Notes under the pieces: model-generated
Seen by the model: the letters and a program-made list of their open reading frames with translations, nothing else
The model's database searches: none
What the model was told of the DNA's origin: nothing
Shown: one piece after another, positions 33,714-42,571 of the stretch
Layout of the letters: each line of letters begins with the position of its first letter
How positions within the stretch are numbered: position 1 is the stretch's first letter
Position numbers and translations under genes: made by a program
NCBI GenBank assembly: GCA_047722935.1
Contig: JBDNZS010000005.1
Location: 1-64,000 of the forward strand
Origin: Ethanoligenens sp047722935
GTDB lineage: Bacteria; Bacillota; Clostridia; Oscillospirales; Ethanoligenentaceae
Reading direction: 5' to 3'
Length of the DNA stretch: 64,000 bases

Positions 33714-33935
33714 ATGAGAACACTGAAAGAGGTCCAGCCCGGTGAAACGGTCTCCGTGGCCAAACTGAACGGCACCGGGGCGCTCAGACGGCGCATCATG
33801 GACATGGGTATTACACGTGGGACGAAGTTGTTCGTTCGAAAAGTAGCACCTTTAGGAGATCCCATCGAGATTACGGTTAGGGGCTATGAGCTGTCCATCC
33901 GCAAAGACGAAGCACAAAACATCGACGTTGCGTGA
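33714..33935 (+). CDS. feoA: FeoA family protein 2
   Basis: A 73-residue FeoA, the usual minimal size: LKEVQPGETVSVAKLNGTGALRRRIMDMGITRGTKLFVRKVAPLGDPIEITVRGYELSIRKDEA. GGGGGGA lies 7 nt before the ATG at 33714. It differs clearly in sequence from the first FeoA, so it is not a recent duplicate. Two FeoA proteins ahead of FeoB are common in clostridia. Confidence 0.93.
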   Translation: MRTLKEVQPGETVSVAKLNGTGALRRRIMDMGITRGTKLFVRKVAPLGDPIEITVRGYELSIRKDEAQNIDVA

Positions 33936-34000
33936 GCGCGTCCTGTTTTTTTGGTGCAAATGTTATATTACTCTAATTTTTGAGGAGGATCTATAGGGGA

Positions 34001-36139
34001 ATGGAAATCAAAATCGCGCTTGTCGGTAACCCAAACTGCGGTAAAACAACCATGTTCAATGACTTGACCGGCAGCAGTCAATATGTAGGAAACTGGCCAG
34101 GCGTTACTGTGGAAAAGAAAGAAGGAAGGCTGAGGGGACAGAAAGGCGTTGTCATTACTGACCTGCCCGGCATTTACTCCCTTTCCCCATACACGCTTGA
34201 AGAAGTTGTCAGCCGGAACTATCTGATGAACGAGCGCCCCGCCGCCATTATCAATCTGGTGGATGCCACCAACCTGGAACGCAACCTGTACCTTACCACG
34301 CAGGTCGTGGAGCTGGGCATTCCGGTTGTCATCGCACTAAACATGATGGATATCGTCAAGAAATCCGGCGACAAGATCGATACGCAGAAATTAGGTGAGG
34401 CTCTCGGCTGCGCGGTGGTAGAAACCTCGGCACTAAAAGGAACCGGCTCACTCGACGCCGCACGTAAGGCAATTGAGCTCGCTAAAACCAAAGCCGTCAC
34501 AGTTCCCCGCCACACATACAACAAAGCAGCGGAGCAAGCGCTAAGCACCATTGCAGAGCTTGTTAAAAATATAGTAGATCCTCAGCTTTCCCGCTGGTAT
34601 GCCATCAAGCTGTTTGAACGGGATGAAAAAGTTCTCGAAGCCTTGCAGCTGCCGCAGGAACTCCACAACCAGATTGAGGCCATTATCCAAACTGTCGAGG
34701 AAAAAGAAGGCGACGACAGCGAAACCATCATCACAAACGAGCGGTACGAATATATCTCCAAACTAATGGACAAACATCTGCGCAAAAGTGATAAAAGCTA
34801 CAACATCTCCGATAAAATTGACCGCGTGGTCACCAACCGCATCTGGGCATTGCCAATTTTCGCCGGTATTATATTTGCCATCTACTTTATAGCGGTCAGC
34901 TCTGTGGGCAAAATCGCCACCGACTTCATGAACGATACCCTTTTCGGGGATTGGATCACCAACGGAGCCACCGCCGGTTTAAAAGCCATTGGAGCTGCCG
35001 ACTGGCTGCAAGGACTCATCCTGAACGGCATCATCGGCGGTGTTGGCACCGTGCTTGGCTTCGTCCCGCAGATGCTCATCGTGTTCTTCTTCCTTTCATT
35101 CCTCGAAGACTGCGGATATATGGCACGCATTGCGTTCATTATGGACCGCATCTTCCGTCGGTTTGGCTTGTCCGGCAAATCCTTTATTCCCATTCTCATC
35201 AGCAGCGGCTGCGGCGTCCCCGGCATCATGGGAACACGGACGATTGAGAGCGAAAAAGATCGTCGTATGACCATCATGGTCACTACATTCATGCCTTGCA
35301 GTGCAAAGTTGACTATTATCAGTATGATGGTTGCCTCATTTTTCCCCCATTCGTTCATCATGGCGCCAGCCATGTATTTCCTAGGCATCGGCGTCATCGT
35401 GTTTTCGGGTATCGTGCTTAAGAAAACAGCCGCTTTCAGCGGTGAACCCGCTCCTTTCGTCATGGAATTGCCGCCGTATCACCTGCCATCCATCAAAGGT
35501 GTCCTCATTCATATGTGGGAACGTTCCCGTGCATTTATGGTGAAAGCCGGAACCGTCATCTTCATTATTTCCGCTATCGTATGGTTCCTCTCGTCTTACA
35601 CCATTACCTTACAGCCGGTAGACGATATTTCCAAGAGCATTCTTGCTATCATCGGGCACGCGATTTCCTGGTTCTTCGTACCGTTGGGTTTTGGAGACTG
35701 GAAAGGTGCGGTTGCTTCCATCAACGCGCTGACCGCCAAAGAGACCGCCGTCAGCACGCTGGCTGTGCTCAATGGTGTCGCGGATGACAGCAACACCCAC
35801 GCGGTCATGAGCGGCATCCAGCACATGTTCACCCCCATGGCCGGATTCTCCTACATGATCTTCAACTTGTTCAATCCACCTTGCATGGTTGCCATGAGCA
35901 CCACCGGCCGTGAAATGGGCAGTGCCAAATGGACGGCAGCCGCCATTGGATATCAGTTGCTTCTCGGTTATTGCATGGCATTCGTATGCTACCAGTTGGG
36001 TTCGGTTCTGTTCTACGGTGCAAGTTTCGGTATTCCTGCCGTGCTGGCGATTCTTGTGGTCGCAATAGGCATTTACCTCCTTGTACGTCCGGGACGCACA
36101 CCAAAAGCCAAACTAAATCGAGTTGCAGCTAACGTCTAA
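34001..36139 (+). CDS. feoB: Ferrous iron transporter FeoB
   Basis: A 712-residue ferrous-iron importer. The N-terminal GTPase domain shows G1 GNPNCGKTT, G3 DLPGIYSL, G4 NMMD and G5 SALKG, followed by a helical spacer domain (about 165-265). The membrane domain has two gate motifs: SSGCGVPGIMGTRTIE with its partner MPCSAKL, and the later NPPCMVAM. About ten membrane segments. The ATG at 34001 is used; an in-frame TTG at 33980 would add seven residues but overlaps the GAGGAGG ribosome site. Confidence 0.97.
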   Translation: MEIKIALVGNPNCGKTTMFNDLTGSSQYVGNWPGVTVEKKEGRLRGQKGVVITDLPGIYSLSPYTLEEVVSRNYLMNERPAAIINLVDATNLERNLYLTTQVVELGIPVVIALNMMDIVKKSGDKIDTQKLGEALGCAVVETSALKGTGSLDAARKAIELAKTKAVTVPRHTYNKAAEQALSTIAELVKNIVDPQLSRWYAIKLFERDEKVLEALQLPQELHNQIEAIIQTVEEKEGDDSETIITNERYEYISKLMDKHLRKSDKSYNISDKIDRVVTNRIWALPIFAGIIFAIYFIAVSSVGKIATDFMNDTLFGDWITNGATAGLKAIGAADWLQGLILNGIIGGVGTVLGFVPQMLIVFFFLSFLEDCGYMARIAFIMDRIFRRFGLSGKSFIPILISSGCGVPGIMGTRTIESEKDRRMTIMVTTFMPCSAKLTIISMMVASFFPHSFIMAPAMYFLGIGVIVFSGIVLKKTAAFSGEPAPFVMELPPYHLPSIKGVLIHMWERSRAFMVKAGTVIFIISAIVWFLSSYTITLQPVDDISKSILAIIGHAISWFFVPLGFGDWKGAVASINALTAKETAVSTLAVLNGVADDSNTHAVMSGIQHMFTPMAGFSYMIFNLFNPPCMVAMSTTGREMGSAKWTAAAIGYQLLLGYCMAFVCYQLGSVLFYGASFGIPAVLAILVVAIGIYLLVRPGRTPKAKLNRVAANV

Positions 36140-36232
36140 ACAAGCCGGTCTGTGCAAAGAAAACAGCGGACAGACACCATGGGCATTCTTTGATATTGCT
36201 CATCTGTCCACCATCAGTCAGGAGGTCTTATC

Positions 36233-36454
36233 ATGAATCTGTCAACGTTGATCCTTTCGATCGCTGTGGTTGTCGCGCTGATTTTTGCCATCCGGTATGT
36301 TATAAAAAACGGGTCTTGCGGCGGTTGTCCCGGCAGCAAACGCTGCCATGCCCACAATGTGCACGAAGGCGGACAACATTGTGGCGGAAGCTGTTCGTCC
36401 TGCCATGGATGTTCTGCGTCTGCCATTGCCAAGCCTGTGGGACACAGAAGCTGA
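36233..36454 (+). CDS. FeoB-associated cysteine-rich membrane protein
   Basis: A 73-residue protein with one N-terminal membrane helix (about 5-24) and a cysteine/histidine-rich tail (NGSCGGCPGSKRCHAH, HCGGSCSSCHGC). This type recurs downstream of feoB in Firmicutes and is annotated as FeoB-associated. It may pass iron or sense redox state at the channel exit, which is not demonstrated. AGGAGG precedes the ATG. Confidence 0.88.
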   Translation: MNLSTLILSIAVVVALIFAIRYVIKNGSCGGCPGSKRCHAHNVHEGGQHCGGSCSSCHGCSASAIAKPVGHRS

Positions 36455-36465
36455 TATAGCCCGAT

Positions 36466-36500
36466 AAAAAGACCAAATGCCAATAGCATTTGGTCTTTTT
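36466..36500. terminator. Terminator after the FeoB-associated gene
   Basis: Perfect 15-bp stem AAAAAGACCAAATGC / GCATTTGGTCTTTTT with a 5-nt loop. It may partly separate the iron-transport genes from the HMA gene. Confidence 0.88.
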
Positions 36501-36525
36501 GATACACCGCGCAAAAGGAGTAAAC

Positions 36526-36954
36526 ATGTCCCCTTCAACAATTCTTATCGGTGTGGGAATCGTCTGTGTGATTCTCTTCGGCATCCACACCTGGCACAAG
36601 CATCTCCGCTCCGGCTGCTGCGGCACAGACAGCGGTACCGCGCCAAAGCGAATCCGTGTCCGCGACCGGAATGTACACCACTATCCCTATACCAAACGCC
36701 TGAAAATCGACGGTATGGTCTGTGGACACTGTGCAACCACCGTATCCAACGCACTCAATGCGCTGGATGGTCTGTTTGCAACAGTCGATCTGGCTGAAAA
36801 AACCGCAACAGTCCATATGAAGACCCCTGTAGCGGACAGCATCCTGCGCCGCACAGTGCTGGATGTCGGCTATACGGTATTGTCTGTTACAGAGCAAAGT
36901 TGCCCACAACCCTCAAACTTAAGCCAAATGCCATCAGAAAGAAGCGCAAAATAG
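36526..36954 (+). CDS. Membrane-anchored heavy-metal-associated (HMA) protein
   Basis: A 142-residue protein that looks like a FeoB-associated Cys-rich protein joined to a metallochaperone. It has one N-terminal membrane helix (about 4-22), a short cysteine patch (SGCCGTDSG, about 30-38), then an HMA domain (about 58-125) with the metal-binding MVCGHC motif (MxCxxC-type) and the fold elements RLKIDGMVCGHCATTVSNALNALDG and VDLAEKTATVHM. HMA domains usually carry copper or other soft metals. AAAGGAG is 6 nt before the ATG. The location inside the Feo cluster suggests metal handling at the membrane. Confidence 0.82.
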   Translation: MSPSTILIGVGIVCVILFGIHTWHKHLRSGCCGTDSGTAPKRIRVRDRNVHHYPYTKRLKIDGMVCGHCATTVSNALNALDGLFATVDLAEKTATVHMKTPVADSILRRTVLDVGYTVLSVTEQSCPQPSNLSQMPSERSAK

Positions 36955-37052
36955 AAACCATCCCCTATTGGTAAGATAAAAAACAAAAACACTTTTTACA
37001 GGCCTGCTTTTAACACATAAGAAAAGGCCCTGTACAGTCAAAGGAGACTGCA

Positions 37053-37379
37053 ATGAGTTTGATTATCGTTGGCGGACACGACTGTATGTGCTGTCGCTAT
37101 CAGCAAATGTGCAAAAAACGCGGGCACAAAGTCAAAGTGTTCACGCAAATGCCAACCGGTCTGGCACGCCACATCGGCAGCGCAGACGGCATCATTCTGT
37201 TTACTTCCACTGTTTCACACAAAATGGTGGAAACCGCCGTTAAAGAAGCGAAACGCAAAAACATCCGCGTGATGCGTTCACACAGCTCAAGCGCAACATC
37301 ACTCAACGGATTGCTTGATGAAATCGACACGCTGGAACAGACACAGGCGGAAATTTCCGCCTGCGGCGCGACTACGTGA
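37053..37379 (+). CDS. DUF2325 family protein
   Basis: A 108-residue protein of the DUF2325 family: SLIIVGGHDCMCCRYQQMCKKRGHKVKVF, then DGIILFTSTVSHKMVETAVKEAKRKNIRVMRSHSSS. It appears to be a small Rossmann-like fold with a CMCC cysteine pair that could bind metal. Family function is unknown. AAAGGAG lies 8 nt before the ATG. It is the last gene of the iron-related block. Confidence 0.85.
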   Translation: MSLIIVGGHDCMCCRYQQMCKKRGHKVKVFTQMPTGLARHIGSADGIILFTSTVSHKMVETAVKEAKRKNIRVMRSHSSSATSLNGLLDEIDTLEQTQAEISACGATT

Positions 37380-37393
37380 ACACATCTTGTGCA

Positions 37394-37443
37394 GCAGCAC
37401 GCAGTCCCTGTTGGATGCCTGTCCGACAGGGACTGCGTGCTGC
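37394..37443. terminator. Long hairpin between convergent DUF2325 and terC genes
   Basis: Perfect 18-bp stem GCAGCACGCAGTCCCTGT / ACAGGGACTGCGTGCTGC with a 14-nt loop; only TTT follows on the plus strand. Confidence 0.65.
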
Positions 37444-37464
37444 TTTCGATTATGTCGGCATCGT

Positions 37465-38229
37465 TTAGGATCGAATGGTCCTGCTTCTATGTTTAACCGT
37501 ACCTACCCGTCGCATATGCCGCTCTTTCCACGGCGCAGCACGTGTTTCCCCATCCAAAGCCATGCCATAAAAAAACGTCAGCGCCCCGCACACCACACCG
37601 CAAACGATTCCAATCCAGTAGCTGTATGGAGAAACCGCAAAAAAATCGTCTGCAAAGATCATACCGACCGCCGTATAAACCAAAATAGCCGTACACAGGT
37701 AAATAAACAGCCGCCGGCGTTCCATCAGCCGTGCCATAACTGCTCCGCCCCAGAAGATCACCGGCACACAGACTAACAGGCCAATGACGATCAGGCCCAT
37801 TTTCTGTGCATCCAGACGTCCCCCATTCGTCATAACAATGGAAGCCACCGCCAGAGCATTGTCAAAACTCATGCTCAAGTCTGCCGCCACAATGGATGCC
37901 ACCGCCTGGAACAGGCCGCTGCCGCCGCGTTTTCTGCTGCCGACCGTATGCTTCTTGCGGCCCATCATCTGATACGTGATGAACAACAGCAGCACACCGC
38001 CCGCAAAATGCAGATGTAGAAATCGGAAAGACAAAATGACGCCCAGCATCGCAATAAACAGGATGCGCAATACCATAGCGGCACATCCACCCAGCAGATT
38101 GGCCCATTTTGCCTTGCGCGGCGGCAAATCCTTGATTGCCAGTGCGATGATGCCGACATTATCTCCGGAAAGCACCAGATTCAGAAAAACGATCTGGATT
38201 CCTTTTAAAAACAATTCCGGCCAAGTCAA
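37465..38229 (-). CDS. TerC/YjbE family membrane protein
   Basis: A 254-residue protein with about seven membrane segments and the acidic membrane motifs of the family: NLVLSGDNVGIIALAIKDLP (about 15-35) and ADLSMSFDNALAVASIV (about 115-132). YjbE/YkoY members export manganese and may load metal onto secreted enzymes. These genes are often under the Mn-sensing yybP-ykoY riboswitch; I looked for it upstream and did not find it. The C-terminal 30 residues are basic. It is next to the iron cluster but on the other strand. Confidence 0.85.
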   Translation of the reverse strand: MTWPELFLKGIQIVFLNLVLSGDNVGIIALAIKDLPPRKAKWANLLGGCAAMVLRILFIAMLGVILSFRFLHLHFAGGVLLLFITYQMMGRKKHTVGSRKRGGSGLFQAVASIVAADLSMSFDNALAVASIVMTNGGRLDAQKMGLIVIGLLVCVPVIFWGGAVMARLMERRRLFIYLCTAILVYTAVGMIFADDFFAVSPYSYWIGIVCGVVCGALTFFYGMALDGETRAAPWKERHMRRVGTVKHRSRTIRS

Positions 38230-38356
38230 TATGCCGCCCCCTCTTACTTGATTTCGACGCAGGAGGTCTTTGCCTTTGAACAGACCCCAAAAAGCACAAC
38301 CGCTATACCATATGGCGGGATATGTGCATTTATGTGCTGTTCATAAACAGAAAAAC

Positions 38357-38419
38357 AGTATAGATGTAAAAAGCGTCCCGCACGAATCCTTCATACGGGA
38401 CGCTTTTTACATCTATACT
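38357..38419. terminator. Perfect 24-bp hairpin terminator after cheW
   Basis: 38357-38380 and 38396-38419 are exact reverse complements (ends AGTATAGATG, inner GCGTCCCG) with a 15-nt loop. The CGCTTTTTAC inside the arm provides a U-run for minus-strand termination of cheW. Confidence 0.8.
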
Positions 38420-38440
38420 TCAGTTTAAACGCAAGGCAGG

Positions 38441-39004
38441 CTAATGCGACAGCGGGAGGCATGTTTCCGCCATACCGTGTTGTCCTTGCCCTAACACCGC
38501 GTCACAATCCAATACCATCCGCACACATTCACCATCGCGGGCAATGGCACACACGCAATTGTCCAACCCTTTACCCGTCTCGGTGACCGGCAGAAGATCC
38601 TCCTGCTTGATATTGACCACCTCGGATACTTCGTCCACCAGCATTCCCGCATGTTCCCCGCCAACATCGGTCACGATGATGCAGGCACGGTCGGTTGTCT
38701 GCGTTTCCACTCCGCGCAGACGATACTTCAGGTCGATTACCGGAATGATATCGCCGCGCAGGTTCATCACGCCCTTCATATGCGCCTGCTGCTGCGGCAC
38801 TGGTACGATGGGCTGCAACTGCACAATCTCATGCACATAATCAATGGCAAGGGCAAAAGAATCTTTGTCAACCAGGAATGTTAAAAACAGGTTTTCCCCT
38901 TCTTCCTGTTCCCCTTCCAGCGCTGCATCCAGCATATGGCCGCTTCCTTCCCATGTGGTATATATGGTGCGCTTACTCTCCGCACCATTTGATATCTCCA
39001 GCAT
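38441..39004 (-). CDS. cheW: CheW-like chemotaxis adaptor
   Basis: A CheW-domain protein of about 187 residues: FLTFLVDKDSFALAIDYVHEIVQLQPIVPVPQQQAHMKGVMNLRGDIIPVIDLKYRL is a clear CheW core (residues about 40-100), ending in VNIKQEDLLPVTE. CheW links receptors to the CheA kinase. No other chemotaxis gene is nearby. The start is uncertain: ATG 39004 with a weak CGGA site is used, but the frame stays open to 39121 and a start near the ATG about 22 codons later is also possible. The acidic N-terminal stretch before the domain is unusual. Confidence 0.85.
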   Translation of the reverse strand: MLEISNGAESKRTIYTTWEGSGHMLDAALEGEQEEGENLFLTFLVDKDSFALAIDYVHEIVQLQPIVPVPQQQAHMKGVMNLRGDIIPVIDLKYRLRGVETQTTDRACIIVTDVGGEHAGMLVDEVSEVVNIKQEDLLPVTETGKGLDNCVCAIARDGECVRMVLDCDAVLGQGQHGMAETCLPLSH

Positions 39005-39167
39005 ACTTATTTTTCCGTCATTTGTCAATTGCCGCCCTTTCCCCGTCCGTTTGGTCTTTTGGCCAACGTCTTTCAAAAATCCGCAGTCATATTGCTCTTT
39101 TTGACAAAGTACCGCCGGCAATCTTTATGATGATTGCCTAAAACTTTCACCGCACTTTGCCGCGCTA

Positions 39168-39195
39168 TTGAATTGCTGTATAAATATGCTATACT
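39168..39195 (+). promoter_or_regulatory. Promoter of the gatCAB-aspS operon
   Basis: TTGAAT, 16-bp spacer, TATACT, about 70 bp before gatC. No T-box features are seen in the short leader. Confidence 0.6.
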
Positions 39196-39269
39196 ATTGG
39201 GTATGTATCAAACGCGAAAACGTTACTATTTCCTATTTTAGGATGGGATTTTCAATAGGGAGGATGGCA

Positions 39270-39560
39270 ATGGATCAGGCACCTGATATCGAGCGCATTG
39301 CGCGGCTGGCGCAGATGGAACTCAGCGATGAGGAAAAGACCGCGCTGGAAAAAGATCTGGCCGCGGTCATTGGCTATATGGACGTGCTTTCCAAAATCGA
39401 CACCGACGGTGTGGAACCTATGGAGCATGTTTTGGGGCTTTCTAATGTTTTGCGGGCAGATGAGCCTGTACCGTCATTTGACCGCGCACGCCTGCTGGAC
39501 TGCGCACCGAAGACCGAGGACGGCTATTACGATGTGCCGCTCGCAGTGGAACAGGAGTGA
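39270..39560 (+). CDS. gatC: Asp/Glu-tRNA amidotransferase subunit C
   Basis: A 96-residue GatC, the linker subunit that holds GatA and GatB together. Signature: IERIARLAQMELSDEEKTALEKDLAAVIGYMDVLSKIDTDGVEPM and VLRADEP. AGGGAGG is 6 nt before the ATG at 39270; the ATG two codons earlier is too close to it. First gene of gatC-gatA-gatB-aspS. Confidence 0.95.
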   Translation: MDQAPDIERIARLAQMELSDEEKTALEKDLAAVIGYMDVLSKIDTDGVEPMEHVLGLSNVLRADEPVPSFDRARLLDCAPKTEDGYYDVPLAVEQE

Positions 39561-39565
39561 ACCGA

Positions 39566-41026
39566 ATGGAATTATGGAAACTGGGAGCGCGTGAAGCAGG
39601 CAGGCTGCTGGCGGCGCGTGAAATTTCCGCGCCCGAACTGACCGACGCACTGCTCGCGCGCATTGCGGATACAGACGGCAAAACCGGTGCGTACCTCACC
39701 GTTTGTGCGGAACAGGCAGCAAAACAGGCGGCAGACGCACAGAAACGTATCGACGCGGGCACAGCGGACGTACTCACCGGCGTACCCGTTGGTATCAAGG
39801 ACAACATCTGCACCCGCACCGCCCCCACCACCTGCGCATCTAAAATGCTCGAACACTTCACGCCGCCTTACGACGCGGCCGTCGTAGAAAAGTTGAACGC
39901 CGCCGGTACCGTCACGCTCGGCAAACTAAATATGGATGAGTTCGCCATGGGCGGCTCGACCGAAACTTCCTATTTTAAAAAGACAGCCAATCCATGGGAT
40001 CTGCAACGCGTGCCGGGCGGGTCTTCCGGCGGTGCGGCGGCGGCTGTGGCGGCGGGGGAAGCACCGTTCGCCCTCGGCTCGGATACCGGCGGCTCCATTC
40101 GCCAGCCAGCCGCGTTCTGCGGGGCAGTGGGTTTGAAGCCTACCTACGGCGCGGTCTCCCGTTTCGGACTGGTTGCATTTGCTTCTTCGCTCGACCAGAT
40201 CGGACCCATTACGCGCAGCGTCGAAGATGCCGCCGTGGTGCTGGACGCCATCTGTGGGCGGGATGCACGCGACTCCACCAGCGCCGACTATGCACACCCG
40301 TCCTATACGGCAACGCTGGGCAAAGACATCAAGGGCATGAAGATTGCTCTACCGAAAGAATATCTCGGAGATGGACTTGCCCCCGCCGTTAAAGAGGCCG
40401 TTTTGGCAGCCGCCAAGGAATTTGAAAAACTTGGCGCGGTCTGCGAGGAAGTTTCCCTGCCCGCCACTGATTACGCCGTGCCTGCGTATTACCTCATTTC
40501 CTCAGCGGAAGCCAGCTCCAATCTGGCACGGTATGACGGCGTAAAATATGGCTTTTCGGCAGAGAACTGCAAAACATTGGCACAACTGATGACCCGCACC
40601 CGGGACGAGGGCTTCGGCCGCGAGGTGAAACGCCGTATTATGCTGGGTACCTACGCGCTGAGCGCGGGCTACTATGATGCGTATTATAAAAAAGCGCTGA
40701 AAGTGCGCCGTATCATCAAAAACGGATTTGATTCCATTTTTGCAGACTACGATCTCATCCTTGGTCCTACAGCGCCCACCACCGCCTACAAGCTGGGCGA
40801 AAAAAGCAACGATCCATTGAGCATGTACCTCGGCGATGTCTACACCGTGCCGGTGAATATCGCCGGACTGCCTGCGCTTTCCATTAACTGCGGCTACGAC
40901 ACGGACGGCCTGCCCATCGGGCTGCAGCTCATTGGTCCGGCATTTGCCGAACCGGTGCTGTTACAGGCGGCATACGCATACGAGCAGGCCACGCCGGATG
41001 CACACAAGCAGCCGGTCATCGCGTGA
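39566..41026 (+). CDS. gatA: Asp/Glu-tRNA amidotransferase subunit A
   Basis: A 486-residue amidase that releases ammonia from glutamine for the amidation of Asp-tRNA-Asn and Glu-tRNA-Gln. The Ser-cisSer-Lys catalytic set is visible: Lys in VGIKDNICT (about 77), cis-Ser and nucleophile Ser in PGGSSGGAAAAVAAG and GSDTGGSIRQPA. AGGAG precedes ATG 39566; a GTG at 39557 overlapping the gatC stop is the alternative. Length is typical. Confidence 0.97.
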   Translation: MELWKLGAREAGRLLAAREISAPELTDALLARIADTDGKTGAYLTVCAEQAAKQAADAQKRIDAGTADVLTGVPVGIKDNICTRTAPTTCASKMLEHFTPPYDAAVVEKLNAAGTVTLGKLNMDEFAMGGSTETSYFKKTANPWDLQRVPGGSSGGAAAAVAAGEAPFALGSDTGGSIRQPAAFCGAVGLKPTYGAVSRFGLVAFASSLDQIGPITRSVEDAAVVLDAICGRDARDSTSADYAHPSYTATLGKDIKGMKIALPKEYLGDGLAPAVKEAVLAAAKEFEKLGAVCEEVSLPATDYAVPAYYLISSAEASSNLARYDGVKYGFSAENCKTLAQLMTRTRDEGFGREVKRRIMLGTYALSAGYYDAYYKKALKVRRIIKNGFDSIFADYDLILGPTAPTTAYKLGEKSNDPLSMYLGDVYTVPVNIAGLPALSINCGYDTDGLPIGLQLIGPAFAEPVLLQAAYAYEQATPDAHKQPVIA

Positions 41027-41037
41027 GGGGGGCAAAC

Positions 41038-42459
41038 ATGGCTGATTATGAAATCGTGGTGGGGCTGGAGATTCATGCCGAGCTTGCCACCAAAACCAAA
41101 ATCTTCTGTGGCTGTGAAACCACGTTCGGCGGCGAACCGAACACGCATTGCTGCCCTGTTTGCACCGGTATGCCCGGCACACTGCCCGTGCTAAATGAAC
41201 AGGTGGTGGAATACGCCGTACGCGCTGGATTGGCGACAGACTGCGAGATCGCTCACTTCTCCAAGCTCGACCGCAAAAACTATTTCTATCCCGACTTGCC
41301 GAAAGCCTACCAGATTTCCCAATTTGACCTGCCGCTTTGCAAAGGCGGACATGTCATGCTGGACAGCGGCAAAGAGATTGGCATCACCCGTATCCATATC
41401 GAAGAGGACGCGGGCAAACTGGTGCATGACAAGGTCTCGCGCCGCACATTCGTAGACTATAACCGCTGCGGCGTGCCGTTGATTGAGATCGTATCGGAAC
41501 CGGATATGCGCACGGCGGAGGAAGTCCACGAATATGTGGAAAAAGTGCGCGCCATTCTGCTCTATGCCGGTGTGTCCGACTGCCGCATGGAGGAAGGCTC
41601 CCTGCGCGCAGACGTCAACCTTTCGGTACGGCACAGGGGCGCGAAAGTGTTCGGCACCCGTACCGAGATGAAAAACATCAATTCGCTGCGCGCCATCTAT
41701 CGCGCCGTACTCGGCGAAAGCAAGCGGCAGATCGAAGAGTTGGAAGCGGGCGGCCACATCGTGCAGCAGACCCGCCGTTGGGACGACAACAAGGGCGCAA
41801 GCCGCGTGATGCGCAGCAAAGAGGAGGCGGACGATTACCGCTACTTCCCGGAGCCGGATGTCGTGCCGATCAAGCTGGATGATGCACGCATTGCGAGCAT
41901 CCGTGCCTCCCTGCCCAAGCTGCCCGCCGCCCGCGTGGAAGACTATATCAAAACGGGCGTTGCCAAAGACGACGCCATTATCATCACGGCATCCCGCGCG
42001 CTGGCGGATTTCTATGAGCAGACCGCCGCACAGAGCGACGCCAAAGAGGCCGCCAAATGGGTCGTAGGCGAAATGATGCGCCAACTCAAAGACCGCTCGT
42101 TAGAGCCTGAAGACATTCCTTTCCCGCCCGCCTACCTTACCGATCTCATTGGCTTGTGCAAAAAGGGCGAGATCACAGCGGCATCCGGCAAAAAAGTCTT
42201 TGCGCTGTTGTTCGATGAATCCGCCGCGCCTGCCGAACTGGTAGAAAAGCATGGACTGCGGGTGGTCGGAGATGCGGATGCTATCGGCAAGGCAATCGCG
42301 CAGGCGCTGGACGCCAACCCGAAATCCATCACAGATTTCAAAAACGGCAAAGACAAAGCATTCGGCTTCCTGATGGGACAGTGTATGCGCGTCCTCGGCG
42401 GCAAAGCAGACCCCGCCGCCCTGCGCGTCAAGCTGACGGAAAGCCTCAAAAATAGATAA
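41038..42459 (+). CDS. gatB: Asp/Glu-tRNA amidotransferase subunit B
   Basis: A 473-residue GatB, which binds the mischarged tRNA, activates it with ATP and transfers ammonia from GatA. Landmarks: YEIVVGLEIHAELATKTKIFCGC, HCCPVCTGMPGTLPVLN, YFYPDLPKAYQISQF, and the C-terminal YqeY/tail domain (about 325-473). GAGGGGGG is 7 nt before the ATG. It follows gatA by 11 bp. Confidence 0.97.
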   Translation: MADYEIVVGLEIHAELATKTKIFCGCETTFGGEPNTHCCPVCTGMPGTLPVLNEQVVEYAVRAGLATDCEIAHFSKLDRKNYFYPDLPKAYQISQFDLPLCKGGHVMLDSGKEIGITRIHIEEDAGKLVHDKVSRRTFVDYNRCGVPLIEIVSEPDMRTAEEVHEYVEKVRAILLYAGVSDCRMEEGSLRADVNLSVRHRGAKVFGTRTEMKNINSLRAIYRAVLGESKRQIEELEAGGHIVQQTRRWDDNKGASRVMRSKEEADDYRYFPEPDVVPIKLDDARIASIRASLPKLPAARVEDYIKTGVAKDDAIIITASRALADFYEQTAAQSDAKEAAKWVVGEMMRQLKDRSLEPEDIPFPPAYLTDLIGLCKKGEITAASGKKVFALLFDESAAPAELVEKHGLRVVGDADAIGKAIAQALDANPKSITDFKNGKDKAFGFLMGQCMRVLGGKADPAALRVKLTESLKNR

Positions 42460-42571
42460 TTACCCCGCAAAAGGGATATCATATCCAAACGATGGGGATT
42501 GCGCCGATAGGGCTGCGCCTTTTCAGTGCGCGTCCGACAAAACGGTATTTTTGTTAAGGAGAATGGGAACT

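Noticed and set aside
38230..38356. yybP-ykoY manganese riboswitch upstream of terC
   Set aside because: Expected for YjbE-type genes, but the conserved motif is not present in this region.
39196..39269. T-box leader before gatC
   Set aside because: The leader is too short and lacks the T-box sequence and specifier stem.
41191..42084. Minus-strand frame (297 codons) over gatB
   Set aside because: Antisense shadow of gatB without ribosome site or family resemblance.
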